From: Candidatus Saccharibacteria bacterium UBA4387 | Lineage (GTDB): Bacteria > Patescibacteriota > Saccharimonadia > Saccharimonadales > Saccharimonadaceae | Direction: 5' to 3' | DNA length: 27,642 bases | NCBI GenBank assembly: GCA_002391075.1 | Contig: DGRN01000032.1 | Span: 1 to 27,642 of the forward strand | In this document: one piece after another, positions 7,607 through 14,575 of the stretch | Layout: every line of letters begins with the position of its first letter | How positions within the stretch are numbered: the stretch's first letter is position 1 | The notes under the pieces: model-generated | What the model was told of the DNA's origin: nothing | What the model saw: the letters and a program-made list of their open reading frames with translations, nothing else | Databases searched by the model: none | Program-made: the position numbers and the translations under genes

Positions 7607-9996
7607 TAGCGCGCTGGAAGCTCCTTAACGTAGCTCGTCATCATTAGGTCGCCGAGCTGAGATTGTTTATGGGCCCAGCGGTAGACGCGCGGGTTGTAAT
7701 TGAAAGTTTCAGCCGCCTGCCCACCGGTAGCCGTGCGCCACAGGAAGAGATTATTTGCGACGACCGGGGCGTTGAACGTTAGAGGGTTTTTGCAATCGCT
7801 GGTTACATCGGTTAGATAGACCGCCGCGCAGGTTTTTATGGTATCCGCAATCAGAATAGCATCGATTTGAGTTACGTCAGGTTCAATGAGAATGTCTTTT
7901 GCTATGATGATTGGAACACTATCGTTATCGGTTGCTTTTATATCGTCGCTGATAGTATGAGTACCATTGACCTCTGTTACATTATCGCTCGAGCCTCTAT
8001 ATCTAGCCTTGAATGCGGCTAGGTTTTTTTCGAAATCATCGATCGCGTATTTGGCATATGTTGCGCCATAGCCGTCTGTCGACGGTGATCTCTGGCTCTT
8101 TTTTCCAATTGCAAGAGCGATGAATTTGTGCGACGAATTATCGCCCTCAGAAAGATCAAGGCCATTAGCAACCCCCGCTTCTAGTCCAGACGAAACCTTC
8201 GAAATCTGCTCTCTAGCAACTATTCCACTCTCCACCGTAGAATGAAGCCGGCTTGCATTATTTCCACCCGTCACTCCCCCATTCGAGAGTAGCGACGAGT
8301 TGATTACGTCAAAGCGCGGAACGCCAGCAACGATTAGACATACGGGTTCGGATTCAACAGTCCCTTTGGATTCACCGCCCACATACCAGCCATTTTCAAC
8401 AATAACCTTATAGCACACCATGTCGGAGCCGGTAGTCGTGAGGCCGATTATGCCCTGAGGTGAGTTAATAATATATCCTTTTTTCTTTTCTGCATCATAC
8501 ATCATGCTTGGCGAACCAATGTTGTCTTTCGCAATACTGTACGGATCGCCATCTGAAGACGCCAATAACGTGGCTTTAAAACCACTCGATAAGTTAGATG
8601 CAAAAGTTTCATTTGTTTTACTGTCGTCTCGCTGCGCTAGAATGTTCACACTAACTTCCAGCTTAGGGACTGCGCCCGCCACAATGAACTTTTGAGCGGC
8701 TTTTATTGCTGGGGCAGCTTTGTAGTTTAGGACAGTTTTGAGCGTCACTGTAGATTTAAATTCAGTCGATTCGTCGCTAAGTGTAGTCACATAATCTGCG
8801 CTTCTGTATTTAGATAAAGCCTGGTCGGTAAGATTATACATGTGCGGACCCAAGACCGCTCCTTTGTCATTATCTAAATCGCTTCCTGGTTTTTTATTAT
8901 AGTCTCCATTCGTTTTGTCCAGATTGAGGCCTTTTTCTCGCATTTGAGAACTTCCAATTGCTCTGCCAGATTTATTGCAAAAGTAATGTTTTACCGTCAC
9001 GATATCGCTCGGCGCATAGTCGATGTACTCGTGATTATTAGTACTACTATCAGCCTTTGCGGTCCGAATTTCGCCAGTTTCGGAATTCTTGACAGATACG
9101 GCAGTCACGGTGCCGGTAGCGGTGATTCCCTCGCCGCCAAAAGCCCACTGGCTGCAATCGCCTTTTTTCGTAAAATATACTACAGCTACTATTGGTTCAT
9201 TGCTTTCACATCTAGATGGTGATGTCCCGTCGGAAATAAATTTTACACAATCATCACCATCAAAATTAACTTCTTTCACTTTTTCGGCAGCGGTTGCCTG
9301 AATATCTTTCGTTGTTGCCTTTTCGTCAAACAGCTTAGGATCGTAAACGCCCAGAGTATCATTGTCGTCATAAGGTATAGGCGATCTTGTTATTGTCACA
9401 ACAGGTTTAGTGTCCTCATATTCATACTCATACTTAAATACCTTTCTACCAGATTCATCGTAAAATATTTCGACGGGATATATTTCTCCCCCTCCCGCTA
9501 CCGTGGCTGTAAGAGTTCCCCTTGCCGCAGCATATGACGACTCGGAGCTACAATAGTAAGTGATTTCTCCTGCAGTCTTTTTCTCGCCTCTAGGTTCTGC
9601 TACTATAGTACCGTCAATCGAGCTTCCGCCTGAATTAAGTCGGATTTTTCGGCCTGATAAAATATAGGGGTAGTCGGTTCCTTGTTCCGTATAATATTCC
9701 ATCGTATAGACTCCGTCATCTTCGCCCAGTGCACCCTTTAGATACAAGTACCTGCCGCTATCGCATGTAATTTTTTGCGGTACTTGCGTGCCAAACCTAT
9801 CTCTATAAATCACATTCACTTCTCCGACGGTCGACATGTCATACCTAGCCCATACGGTATATGGTTTCGCGCAGTCCTGACCAGAGTCATTAGTAGTGCT
9901 ACATTTAACTTCCGCCTCAGCCATATCCGACAGTATCAGAAAATTCGCTAGCACGGCGGCTGCGATGGCTAAAATTGCAAATATTTTTCTTCGCAT
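7603..9996 (-). CDS. Large secreted surface protein, candidate pilus-tip or adhesin partner
   Basis: A 797-aa protein with a Sec signal peptide (MRRK, then a hydrophobic core, cleavage probably after MAEA28). No internal membrane segment is seen, so it is probably released or held by partners. The body is Ser/Thr/Asp-rich with many Tyr and scattered Cys (KCS, DCAK, YYCSS, DDCVKF, SRCES, GDCSQW, HYFCNK). The C-terminal about 120 residues contain IDAILIADTIKTC...CKNPLTFNAPVVANNLFLWRT and PRVYRWAHKQSQL, resembling from memory a C-terminal module of CPR surface proteins. Its start is 2 nt after the stop of the 209-aa gene with AGGAGAAG overlapping that stop, so the two are coupled. Its position directly before a minor-pilin operon recalls PilY1, but no PilY1 beta-propeller motif is visible; the role is inference. 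Confidence 0.7.
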   Translation of the reverse strand: MRRKIFAILAIAAAVLANFLILSDMAEAEVKCSTTNDSGQDCAKPYTVWARYDMSTVGEVNVIYRDRFGTQVPQKITCDSGRYLYLKGALGEDDGVYTMEYYTEQGTDYPYILSGRKIRLNSGGSSIDGTIVAEPRGEKKTAGEITYYCSSESSYAAARGTLTATVAGGGEIYPVEIFYDESGRKVFKYEYEYEDTKPVVTITRSPIPYDDNDTLGVYDPKLFDEKATTKDIQATAAEKVKEVNFDGDDCVKFISDGTSPSRCESNEPIVAVVYFTKKGDCSQWAFGGEGITATGTVTAVSVKNSETGEIRTAKADSSTNNHEYIDYAPSDIVTVKHYFCNKSGRAIGSSQMREKGLNLDKTNGDYNKKPGSDLDNDKGAVLGPHMYNLTDQALSKYRSADYVTTLSDESTEFKSTVTLKTVLNYKAAPAIKAAQKFIVAGAVPKLEVSVNILAQRDDSKTNETFASNLSSGFKATLLASSDGDPYSIAKDNIGSPSMMYDAEKKKGYIINSPQGIIGLTTTGSDMVCYKVIVENGWYVGGESKGTVESEPVCLIVAGVPRFDVINSSLLSNGGVTGGNNASRLHSTVESGIVAREQISKVSSGLEAGVANGLDLSEGDNSSHKFIALAIGKKSQRSPSTDGYGATYAKYAIDDFEKNLAAFKARYRGSSDNVTEVNGTHTISDDIKATDNDSVPIIIAKDILIEPDVTQIDAILIADTIKTCAAVYLTDVTSDCKNPLTFNAPVVANNLFLWRTATGGQAAETFNYNPRVYRWAHKQSQLGDLMMTSYVKELPARY

Positions 9997-9998
9997 CG

Positions 9999-10628
9999 TT
10001 ACTTCTCCTGGATTGCTTTATAGGTTTTCATAGTTTCATCTGCGTCGCCGCAGAGGCTGGCGCCGGGATATTTTTGCTGGGTTGCCTCGTCGCAATAGCT
10101 CGCGCGGTAGTCATAGACTTCTTGGGGATTGCTCGAGAAATAGCTTAAGAATTTCAGCTTGTTATTCTGCGCCATGATTTTCGTTTTTTCGTCTGGCGCA
10201 TCATTGATGTCTTGTTCGATTCTAGACATGGCGGCATCGTAGTCGCTGGTGTTGCGATATGCTCTAACTATTTCATTAAGGCGAGCGCCGTAGTCTCTGC
10301 TTTCCTCGGCAATCTCGGCGGCTTCAATTTCGTCGTGATTTATGATGCGATAGATTACGAAGGCAGCTCCAGCTAGCACGGCGAGGGACACGACGCAGAT
10401 TATTGCGATTTTTATGATTTTCGGATTGAGCTTGGGAGATTTGCGCTCTTTGGGTTCAGCTACAGGGGCAGGTTTTTCTTTTTCGGGCGCGGTAGGCTGC
10501 TCGACGCCATCAACATTGACAAAAAGCGAGGCGGTATCCTGCGCGACAATGTCCGCAGAATTGAAATCTAGTTCCTCTTCGTCGCTGACCGTGTTTTGCC
10601 CATCCAAGTTTGCGCTATTCGCATTCAT
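9999..10628 (-). CDS. Single-pass membrane protein with disordered acidic N-terminus
   Basis: A 209-aa protein not recognised as a family. Residues 1-69 are acidic, then Pro/Lys-rich, and likely cytoplasmic; residues about 71-94 form one membrane helix; residues 95-209 are a charged helical domain with two Cys (YCDE, LCGD), probably outside. There is no signal peptide. ATG 10628 is chosen because an extended -10 (TGC-TAAAAT) lies 7 nt upstream; an earlier TTG would fall upstream of the promoter. It is the first gene of a pair with the 797-aa secreted protein (2-nt gap, shared Shine-Dalgarno), so it may anchor or help export that protein. That role is inferred from context only. Confidence 0.7.
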   Translation of the reverse strand: MNANSANLDGQNTVSDEEELDFNSADIVAQDTASLFVNVDGVEQPTAPEKEKPAPVAEPKERKSPKLNPKIIKIAIICVVSLAVLAGAAFVIYRIINHDEIEAAEIAEESRDYGARLNEIVRAYRNTSDYDAAMSRIEQDINDAPDEKTKIMAQNNKLKFLSYFSSNPQEVYDYRASYCDEATQQKYPGASLCGDADETMKTYKAIQEK

Positions 10629-10635
10629 ACTACAT

Positions 10636-10644
10636 ATTTTAGCA
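10636..10644 (-). promoter_or_regulatory. Extended -10 promoter of the 209-aa/797-aa gene pair
   Basis: TGC-TAAAAT on the minus strand, 7 nt before ATG 10628, so a leaderless message is expected. No good -35 is seen; that region is occupied by the rny terminator hairpin. Confidence 0.55.
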
Positions 10645-10654
10645 TAAACGCAAT

Positions 10655-10685
10655 AAAAATATGCGCTAGAGAGGCGCATATTTTT
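10655..10685 (-). terminator. Terminator of rny
   Basis: Perfect 12-bp stem AAAAATATGCGC/GCGCATATTTTT with a 7-nt loop, 12 bp past the rny stop, with a T run on the minus strand. The stem is symmetrical and could work on both strands. Confidence 0.8.
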
Positions 10686-10696
10686 GAAATGATTGA

Positions 10697-12214
10697 TTAT
10701 TTGGCGTATTCGATGGCGCGAGTTTCACGGATTACATTGACTTTTATGACGCCAGGATACTGCATCGTAGCTTCGATTTTATTAGCAATGTCGCGCGCGA
10801 GCTTGAGTGCGGTAAGATCGTCGACAACCTTCGGCTCGACAATTACGCGGATTTCGCGGCCGGCAGAAATAGCATAGGCCTTATCGATACCCTGGAAGCT
10901 AGTGGCAATATTCTCGAGAGCGCGCATACGTTCAGCAAAGTTTTCGGCCGAAACGTTGCGGGCGCCAGGTCGCGCAGCGGAAATCGCATCGACAATTTTC
11001 ACGATTATCGCTTCTGGAGTGGTCGGCTCGATGTCGTCATGATGCGCCGCAATTGCATGCACAACGCGGTCATTCATGCCGTATTTTTTCGCCAATTCGG
11101 CGCCAATCTCGGCATGTTTACCTTCAATCTTGTGCGTGACAGCCTTGCCCATGTCATGCATAAGGGCGGCAGTTTTTGCAATATTAACATCTGCGCCGAT
11201 TTCCTTGGCAATCATGCCGGCAACGTGCGCCATTTCTACGGAATGCAAAAGAACGTTTTGTCCGTAACTAGTGCGGAATTTTAGCTCGCCGAGCAGATGC
11301 AAAATTTCACTCGGAATACCGACAATGCCAACCTCGCGCGCGGCGTCTTCGCCTGCACGCATAACCTCTTTTTCGATTTCGCGCTCTGCCTTCGCTACGG
11401 CGTCTTCGATGGACGAGGGGTTAATGCGACCGTCCTTCATGAGGCGCTCGAGTGCATAACGAGCAACCTGGCGACGGATTGGATCGAAGCTACTGAGCAC
11501 GACCATGCCTGGCGTGTCGTCAACGAGCACATCGACGCCGGTCGCGTGTTGAAGCGCCTGAATATTGCGCCCTTCCTTACCGATAATACGCCCTTTCATG
11601 TCGTCGTCTGGGAGCTTGAGACTAGTCACGGTGCGGTCGGCCGTCACCTCTGAGGACATGCGCTCCATCGCAGTCAAAAGAATAGCCTCGGCCGTATCGT
11701 CGGCATTGTCACGAAGAGCTTTTTGTTCCTTGATGATAAGCTCAGATAGGTCGCGCTTGATGTCCTTTTCGGTCATCTGCATAAGTTTTTCTTTGGCGTC
11801 CGCTTTCGTTAGGCCGGCGATTTTTTCGAGTTTCTCCTGAGCCTTAGTGCGAATCTCGCGGATTTCACCCTTTAGGTCTTCGATTTCAGCTTCTTGGGCG
11901 CGCAAATTTTCAGATTTCTTGTCGAGCTGGTCGAGTTTTTTATCAAGCAAAGTCTCGCGTTCGGCGATACGATTCTCGGTTTTCTTCCACTCTTTGCGAC
12001 GCTCCGACTCTTCGCGCTGAGCGTTATCGTTGATGCTGGCGGCTTCCTTCTTGGCGCTCAGGACAAGCTCCGAGGCCTCGTGTTTTGCCTTGCGAATAAT
12101 TTCGTCAGCTCTGTTTTGGCCGTTTTTCTCTTTGCTTTTGTTGTACGCAAAAAGACCACCTGCGCCTGCACCTGCGCCAACAATAAGCGCAATGATCGCA
12201 ATAATTGGTTCCAT
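10697..12214 (-). CDS. rny: Ribonuclease Y
   Basis: Membrane-anchored endoribonuclease that starts bulk mRNA decay in many bacteria. The 505-aa protein shows the full family order: N-terminal membrane helix (about 3-24), a long charged coiled coil (about 30-165), a KH RNA-binding domain with GRIIGKEGRN at 208-217, and an HD metal-dependent phosphodiesterase domain with H353-D354 in LMHDMGKA and the later HHDD at 391-394. The length is normal (about 515-520 is usual). The leader carries GAGGG just before the ATG. It lies 80 bp downstream of tsaB with its own candidate promoter and ends at a strong hairpin. Confidence 0.96.
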   Translation of the reverse strand: MEPIIAIIALIVGAGAGAGGLFAYNKSKEKNGQNRADEIIRKAKHEASELVLSAKKEAASINDNAQREESERRKEWKKTENRIAERETLLDKKLDQLDKKSENLRAQEAEIEDLKGEIREIRTKAQEKLEKIAGLTKADAKEKLMQMTEKDIKRDLSELIIKEQKALRDNADDTAEAILLTAMERMSSEVTADRTVTSLKLPDDDMKGRIIGKEGRNIQALQHATGVDVLVDDTPGMVVLSSFDPIRRQVARYALERLMKDGRINPSSIEDAVAKAEREIEKEVMRAGEDAAREVGIVGIPSEILHLLGELKFRTSYGQNVLLHSVEMAHVAGMIAKEIGADVNIAKTAALMHDMGKAVTHKIEGKHAEIGAELAKKYGMNDRVVHAIAAHHDDIEPTTPEAIIVKIVDAISAARPGARNVSAENFAERMRALENIATSFQGIDKAYAISAGREIRVIVEPKVVDDLTALKLARDIANKIEATMQYPGVIKVNVIRETRAIEYAK

Positions 12215-12261
12215 TTCCCTCTTTTCTAAAAATAAAATTTAAACTTAAAAATCCCCTTTTA

Positions 12262-12291
12262 AGTATAACATCTTGGGAATAGATACGCCAA
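12262..12291 (-). promoter_or_regulatory. Candidate promoter of rny
   Basis: Minus strand TTGGCG (12291-12286), 18-bp spacer, TATACT (12267-12262), in the tsaB-rny gap. It gives a leader of roughly 40 nt rich in A/T with GAGGG near the start codon. Confidence 0.5.
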
Positions 12292-12294
12292 TAA

Positions 12295-12627
12295 CTACTT
12301 GCGAGGTGGAGTAATGTTGGCTGGTCGACCGTACTCTGGCATGACGAGTGCAAGCTTTTCGCCGCGTTGATTATAGAGAGGAACGCCCAGTTGCTCCGCG
12401 AGTGTATTGACTACCGTAGCGCCAATGCGTAGACCCGTAAAACTGCCTGGCCCAGCAAAAAAATGAATCTCCGTAATGTCGCGCCAATCCTTACCGTTCT
12501 CGATTAGCCGGTCATGAATATATCGCAATAAATCCCGCGCTAGACTGCGCCCCGACTCCCAACGATATTCACGGTCGTCAAGTCTTAAAACGGTTTCTGG
12601 ACTAGAGGTATCTAGATAGAGTTTCAT
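12295..12627 (-). CDS. tsaB: TsaB-like t6A-modification partner protein, short form
   Basis: Partner of TsaD/TsaE in making N6-threonylcarbamoyladenosine at tRNA position 37. The 110-aa product begins with the ASKHA-type strand MKLYLDTSS and contains the diagnostic AGPGSFTGLRIG (58-69). Typical TsaB has about 220 residues; here the whole second half is absent and the frame ends at TAG with only unrelated bases before rny. The kept half includes the part that usually contacts TsaD. The start overlaps the tsaE stop as ATGA, so the genes are coupled. It could be a genuine minimal form or a truncation; TsaD and TsaC are not in the window. Confidence 0.82.
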   Translation of the reverse strand: MKLYLDTSSPETVLRLDDREYRWESGRSLARDLLRYIHDRLIENGKDWRDITEIHFFAGPGSFTGLRIGATVVNTLAEQLGVPLYNQRGEKLALVMPEYGRPANITPPRK

Positions 12628-13028
12628 TTTATTTCCACTTCCCTTGAATTTTCGTCAATATATTTTATAGTTATGATTTTGCGATTCTCTGGTAGTATGC
12701 CCTGGGTGGACTGTCCCCATTCTATTACCGTAATTACGGCCGGATCCGATATTGCTTCGGCCAAATCTTCCATCATGATGCCAGGATCTTGCAAGCGATA
12801 GAAATCATAGTGCACGAGATCGGCTTTTTCGCCAGAGTAGCTTCGAGAAATCGTAAACGACGGAGAAGATAACTCGTCTTTTACGCCTAGCCCCTTGGCC
12901 AGGCCGCGCACAAAGGTAGTTTTACCAGCCCCGACATCGCCTATTAGTTCTATGGTAAGCGGCGGTAGAATTTCGTTGGCAAATTTTTCGCCGAGCCTCA
13001 GCATTTCCTCTTCGGAAGTAATTAACAT
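12624..13028 (-). CDS. tsaE: tRNA t6A biosynthesis ATPase TsaE
   Basis: Small P-loop ATPase that drives the TsaB-TsaD-TsaE cycle. The 134-aa protein has Walker A GDVGAGKTT (30-38), the family motif SSPSFTISRSY, the HYDFYRL strand and a late EWGQS. Length is normal for the family. The start lies 7 nt inside the end of the comEC frame and its stop overlaps the tsaB start, so it is the middle gene of a comEC-tsaE-tsaB operon and is probably transcribed from the comEC promoter. Confidence 0.94.
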   Translation of the reverse strand: MLITSEEEMLRLGEKFANEILPPLTIELIGDVGAGKTTFVRGLAKGLGVKDELSSPSFTISRSYSGEKADLVHYDFYRLQDPGIMMEDLAEAISDPAVITVIEWGQSTQGILPENRKIITIKYIDENSREVEIK

Positions 13029-13936
13029 GAATATATTTTACCATTTTTTGGATATTTTGCCAGGGCTGGCGGCGAGCGAAAACGGAACGCTTCGCGCTTC
13101 GCAAGGCAGATTAGGACCATGCATATCGGAACATAGAGCAAGAAAATCGAGGCGTCGCCCGGGCTAAATTCGTAAATTCCCCAGCTCCATTCTGCAAGTT
13201 GATTTACGACAAAAATGTGGAACCGTAGCACGATTTTTGCGAAGATTGCTAGAGCCGGAAACAGGAGCGACAACAACGATAAAAACATGGCTGCGGCAAT
13301 TGTGGGCGAGATAATCAAATTCGCCAAAACACCCAAGATTGAAATCGTGCCAAAACAATAAATTGTAATTGGCAAGCAAAATATTTGCGCCGAAATAGTT
13401 ATGATTATGGATTCCGCCAGAAATGATAGCTTTGGGCCTCCATATAAATACTGTTTTAGGATTGGCGCAAAAACTACAATGCCAAAATAAGACACAAATG
13501 ATAAATACCACGCAACATTAGCAGCAAAGCGCGGATTGTAGGCGAGCATTAAGGCAACGGCGTAAATTATCGCGCGTAAAGGATGCATTTTTCGGCCGTA
13601 ATATTGGCAAATCGCAGAAAACATCCCCATAACTCCGGCCCTTAATAAACTAGCGCTAGCCCCGACAATCAAGATATACGCGATTAGTAAGATAATTGAG
13701 CCTGCGAAAGCCGCAAAGCGAGATAATCGACCAAAAATCTTACGCGAAAAAGCTAAAATTACTCCCAGATGAAAGCCCGATGCGACAATGATATGAGACA
13801 GGCCGACAGACCGAAGATTCGTCAAAAAGCCGTCGTCGATATCGCGCTTGTCGCCGACCAGGTATCCGAGCGCCAATCCGGCTGCTAAATCATCATCGAA
13901 TAGCTCGTGTATTCTCGAGCTAAGGTGTTGGCGCAA
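13022..13936 (-). CDS. comEC: ComEC/Rec2 Competence-domain fragment
   Basis: Open frame directly after the second in-frame TGA. Its first codon is TTG, so it could in principle be reinitiated as a separate 304-aa product. It holds the DNA-translocating Competence domain: GLALGYLVGDKRDI, SHIIVASGFHLGVI, GASASLLRAGVMGM, and several membrane helices ending near the C-terminus. It ends 7 nt inside tsaE. By homology it is the C-terminal half of ComEC rather than an independent gene; a caller using TTG starts will report it as one. Confidence 0.65.
   Translation of the reverse strand: MRQHLSSRIHELFDDDLAAGLALGYLVGDKRDIDDGFLTNLRSVGLSHIIVASGFHLGVILAFSRKIFGRLSRFAAFAGSIILLIAYILIVGASASLLRAGVMGMFSAICQYYGRKMHPLRAIIYAVALMLAYNPRFAANVAWYLSFVSYFGIVVFAPILKQYLYGGPKLSFLAESIIITISAQIFCLPITIYCFGTISILGVLANLIISPTIAAAMFLSLLSLLFPALAIFAKIVLRFHIFVVNQLAEWSWGIYEFSPGDASIFLLYVPICMVLICLAKREAFRFRSPPALAKYPKNGKIYSC
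13901..13922 (-). repeat. Perfect inverted repeat 14 nt after the second comEC TGA
   Basis: TAGCTCG/CGAGCTA with an 8-nt loop (AGAATACA in the mRNA sense), inside comEC, beginning 14 nt downstream of the TGA at 13939-13937. Confidence 0.6.
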
Positions 13937-14365
13937 TCAAGTGAAGGGGTCCGCTCTGCTGTTTCTGGAGATTTCTACCAGATTGGCACGCCAGACAGAG
14001 ACGACATAGTCGCCAAAACCTTCAGTCGGGATGCCCGAAATAGTCACAGTATCGCCACTCTTGATATCGAGGTCGCCGCTGACAGTTGCATATACTTGAC
14101 TTTTTAAAGCGCTTGTGCTATAATTAATAGATACGTTACTCATTTTTAGATGAGTGTACTTCTCTTTTGTTTTTGGTTCTTGCTCAATTTTTGCCGTGAC
14201 AGTGATATTTTGGCCAAGATATTGCAGCGTATTTTTGTCGTCATGTAAGTATGCCGAACCTCGCATGACTCCTAAAATTAGGCCCGCAGAAATTGCGAGA
14301 ATAACTCTGAAATAATTTCGCAAAATTAGCGAGAAAGCAATGAAAAATATTGCAAAAGCATAGAG
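13937..14365 (-). CDS. ComEC N-terminal fragment (DUF4131-like) between two TGA codons
   Basis: The frame between the two TGA codons encodes LYAFAIFFIAFSLI and VILAISAGLILGV membrane helices followed by a soluble, OB-like stretch (NITVTAKIEQEP ... SGDTVTISGIP) that matches the ComEC N-terminal domain. The first possible start inside it is TTG at 14323, with no visible ribosome site. It is therefore better seen as the middle part of an interrupted comEC than as its own gene. Confidence 0.5.
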   Translation of the reverse strand, partial: LYAFAIFFIAFSLILRNYFRVILAISAGLILGVMRGSAYLHDDKNTLQYLGQNITVTAKIEQEPKTKEKYTHLKMSNVSINYSTSALKSQVYATVSGDLDIKSGDTVTISGIPTEGFGDYVVSVWRANLVEISRNSRADPFT

Positions 14366-14482
14366 TCAAGAATAGCTAGCAAAATCAAAGCCTAAAAGAG
14401 GCACTACAATGATCGCCGCCGCGTAAGAAAATGCAGCTGCGAGTGGCACGACTGAACTATGTATTTTGCTTTTCATGTCGCA

Positions 14483-14511
14483 ATTATATGCAGCCTCAAA
14501 ACTCGGTTCAA
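14483..14511 (-). promoter_or_regulatory. Strong sigma70-type promoter of comEC (leaderless)
   Basis: Minus strand TTGAAC (14511-14506), 17-bp spacer, TATAAT (14488-14483), then 6 nt to ATG 14476. It is near consensus and intact, although the gene it drives is interrupted. It shares a 99-bp gap with the divergent LTA-synthase promoter. Confidence 0.75.
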
Positions 14512-14560
14512 GCATAAGCATTTTAAGATAAGCGGAGGGCTTTTTGGGCATTGGCTTTGA

Positions 14561-14569
14561 TGCTATAAT
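14561..14569 (+). promoter_or_regulatory. Extended -10 promoter of the LTA-synthase family gene (leaderless)
   Basis: TGC-TATAAT, 6 nt before ATG 14576. No close -35 match is seen at 16-18 bp, which the TGn extension may offset. Confidence 0.65.
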
Positions 14570-14575
14570 GACAGA

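Larger units (their letters stand above)
13022..14476 (-). pseudogene. comEC: comEC frame interrupted by two in-frame TGA codons
   Basis: ComEC is the membrane channel that takes single-stranded DNA into the cell in natural transformation. One continuous reading phase from ATG 14476 to TAA 13022 (484 codons before the stop) encodes its parts in order: N-terminal membrane helices, LGVMRGSAY and an OB-like domain (DUF4131), then the Competence domain with LSHIIVASGFHLGVI and GASASLLRAGVMG. The phase is broken only by TGA at 14368-14366 (after FASYS) and TGA at 13939-13937 (after ADPFT); there is no frameshift, TAA or TAG. TGA is a true stop in other genes here, so this is either a recently inactivated gene, a sequence error, or read-through. 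A metallo-beta-lactamase domain is not seen. ATG 14476 is favoured over 14551 by a perfect promoter. Confidence 0.75.

Noticed and set aside
13022..14476. Genome-wide reading of TGA as Gly or Trp (as in Absconditabacteria/Gracilibacteria)
   Set aside because: TGA ends rnhA, tsaE, two prepilin genes and the LTA-synthase gene, four of them in ATGA overlaps, and TGG is used for Trp. Only comEC has internal TGA.
14477..14551. Longer comEC start at ATG 14551
   Set aside because: The added residues are not membrane-like and the DNA holds the near-consensus promoter that fires at 14476.
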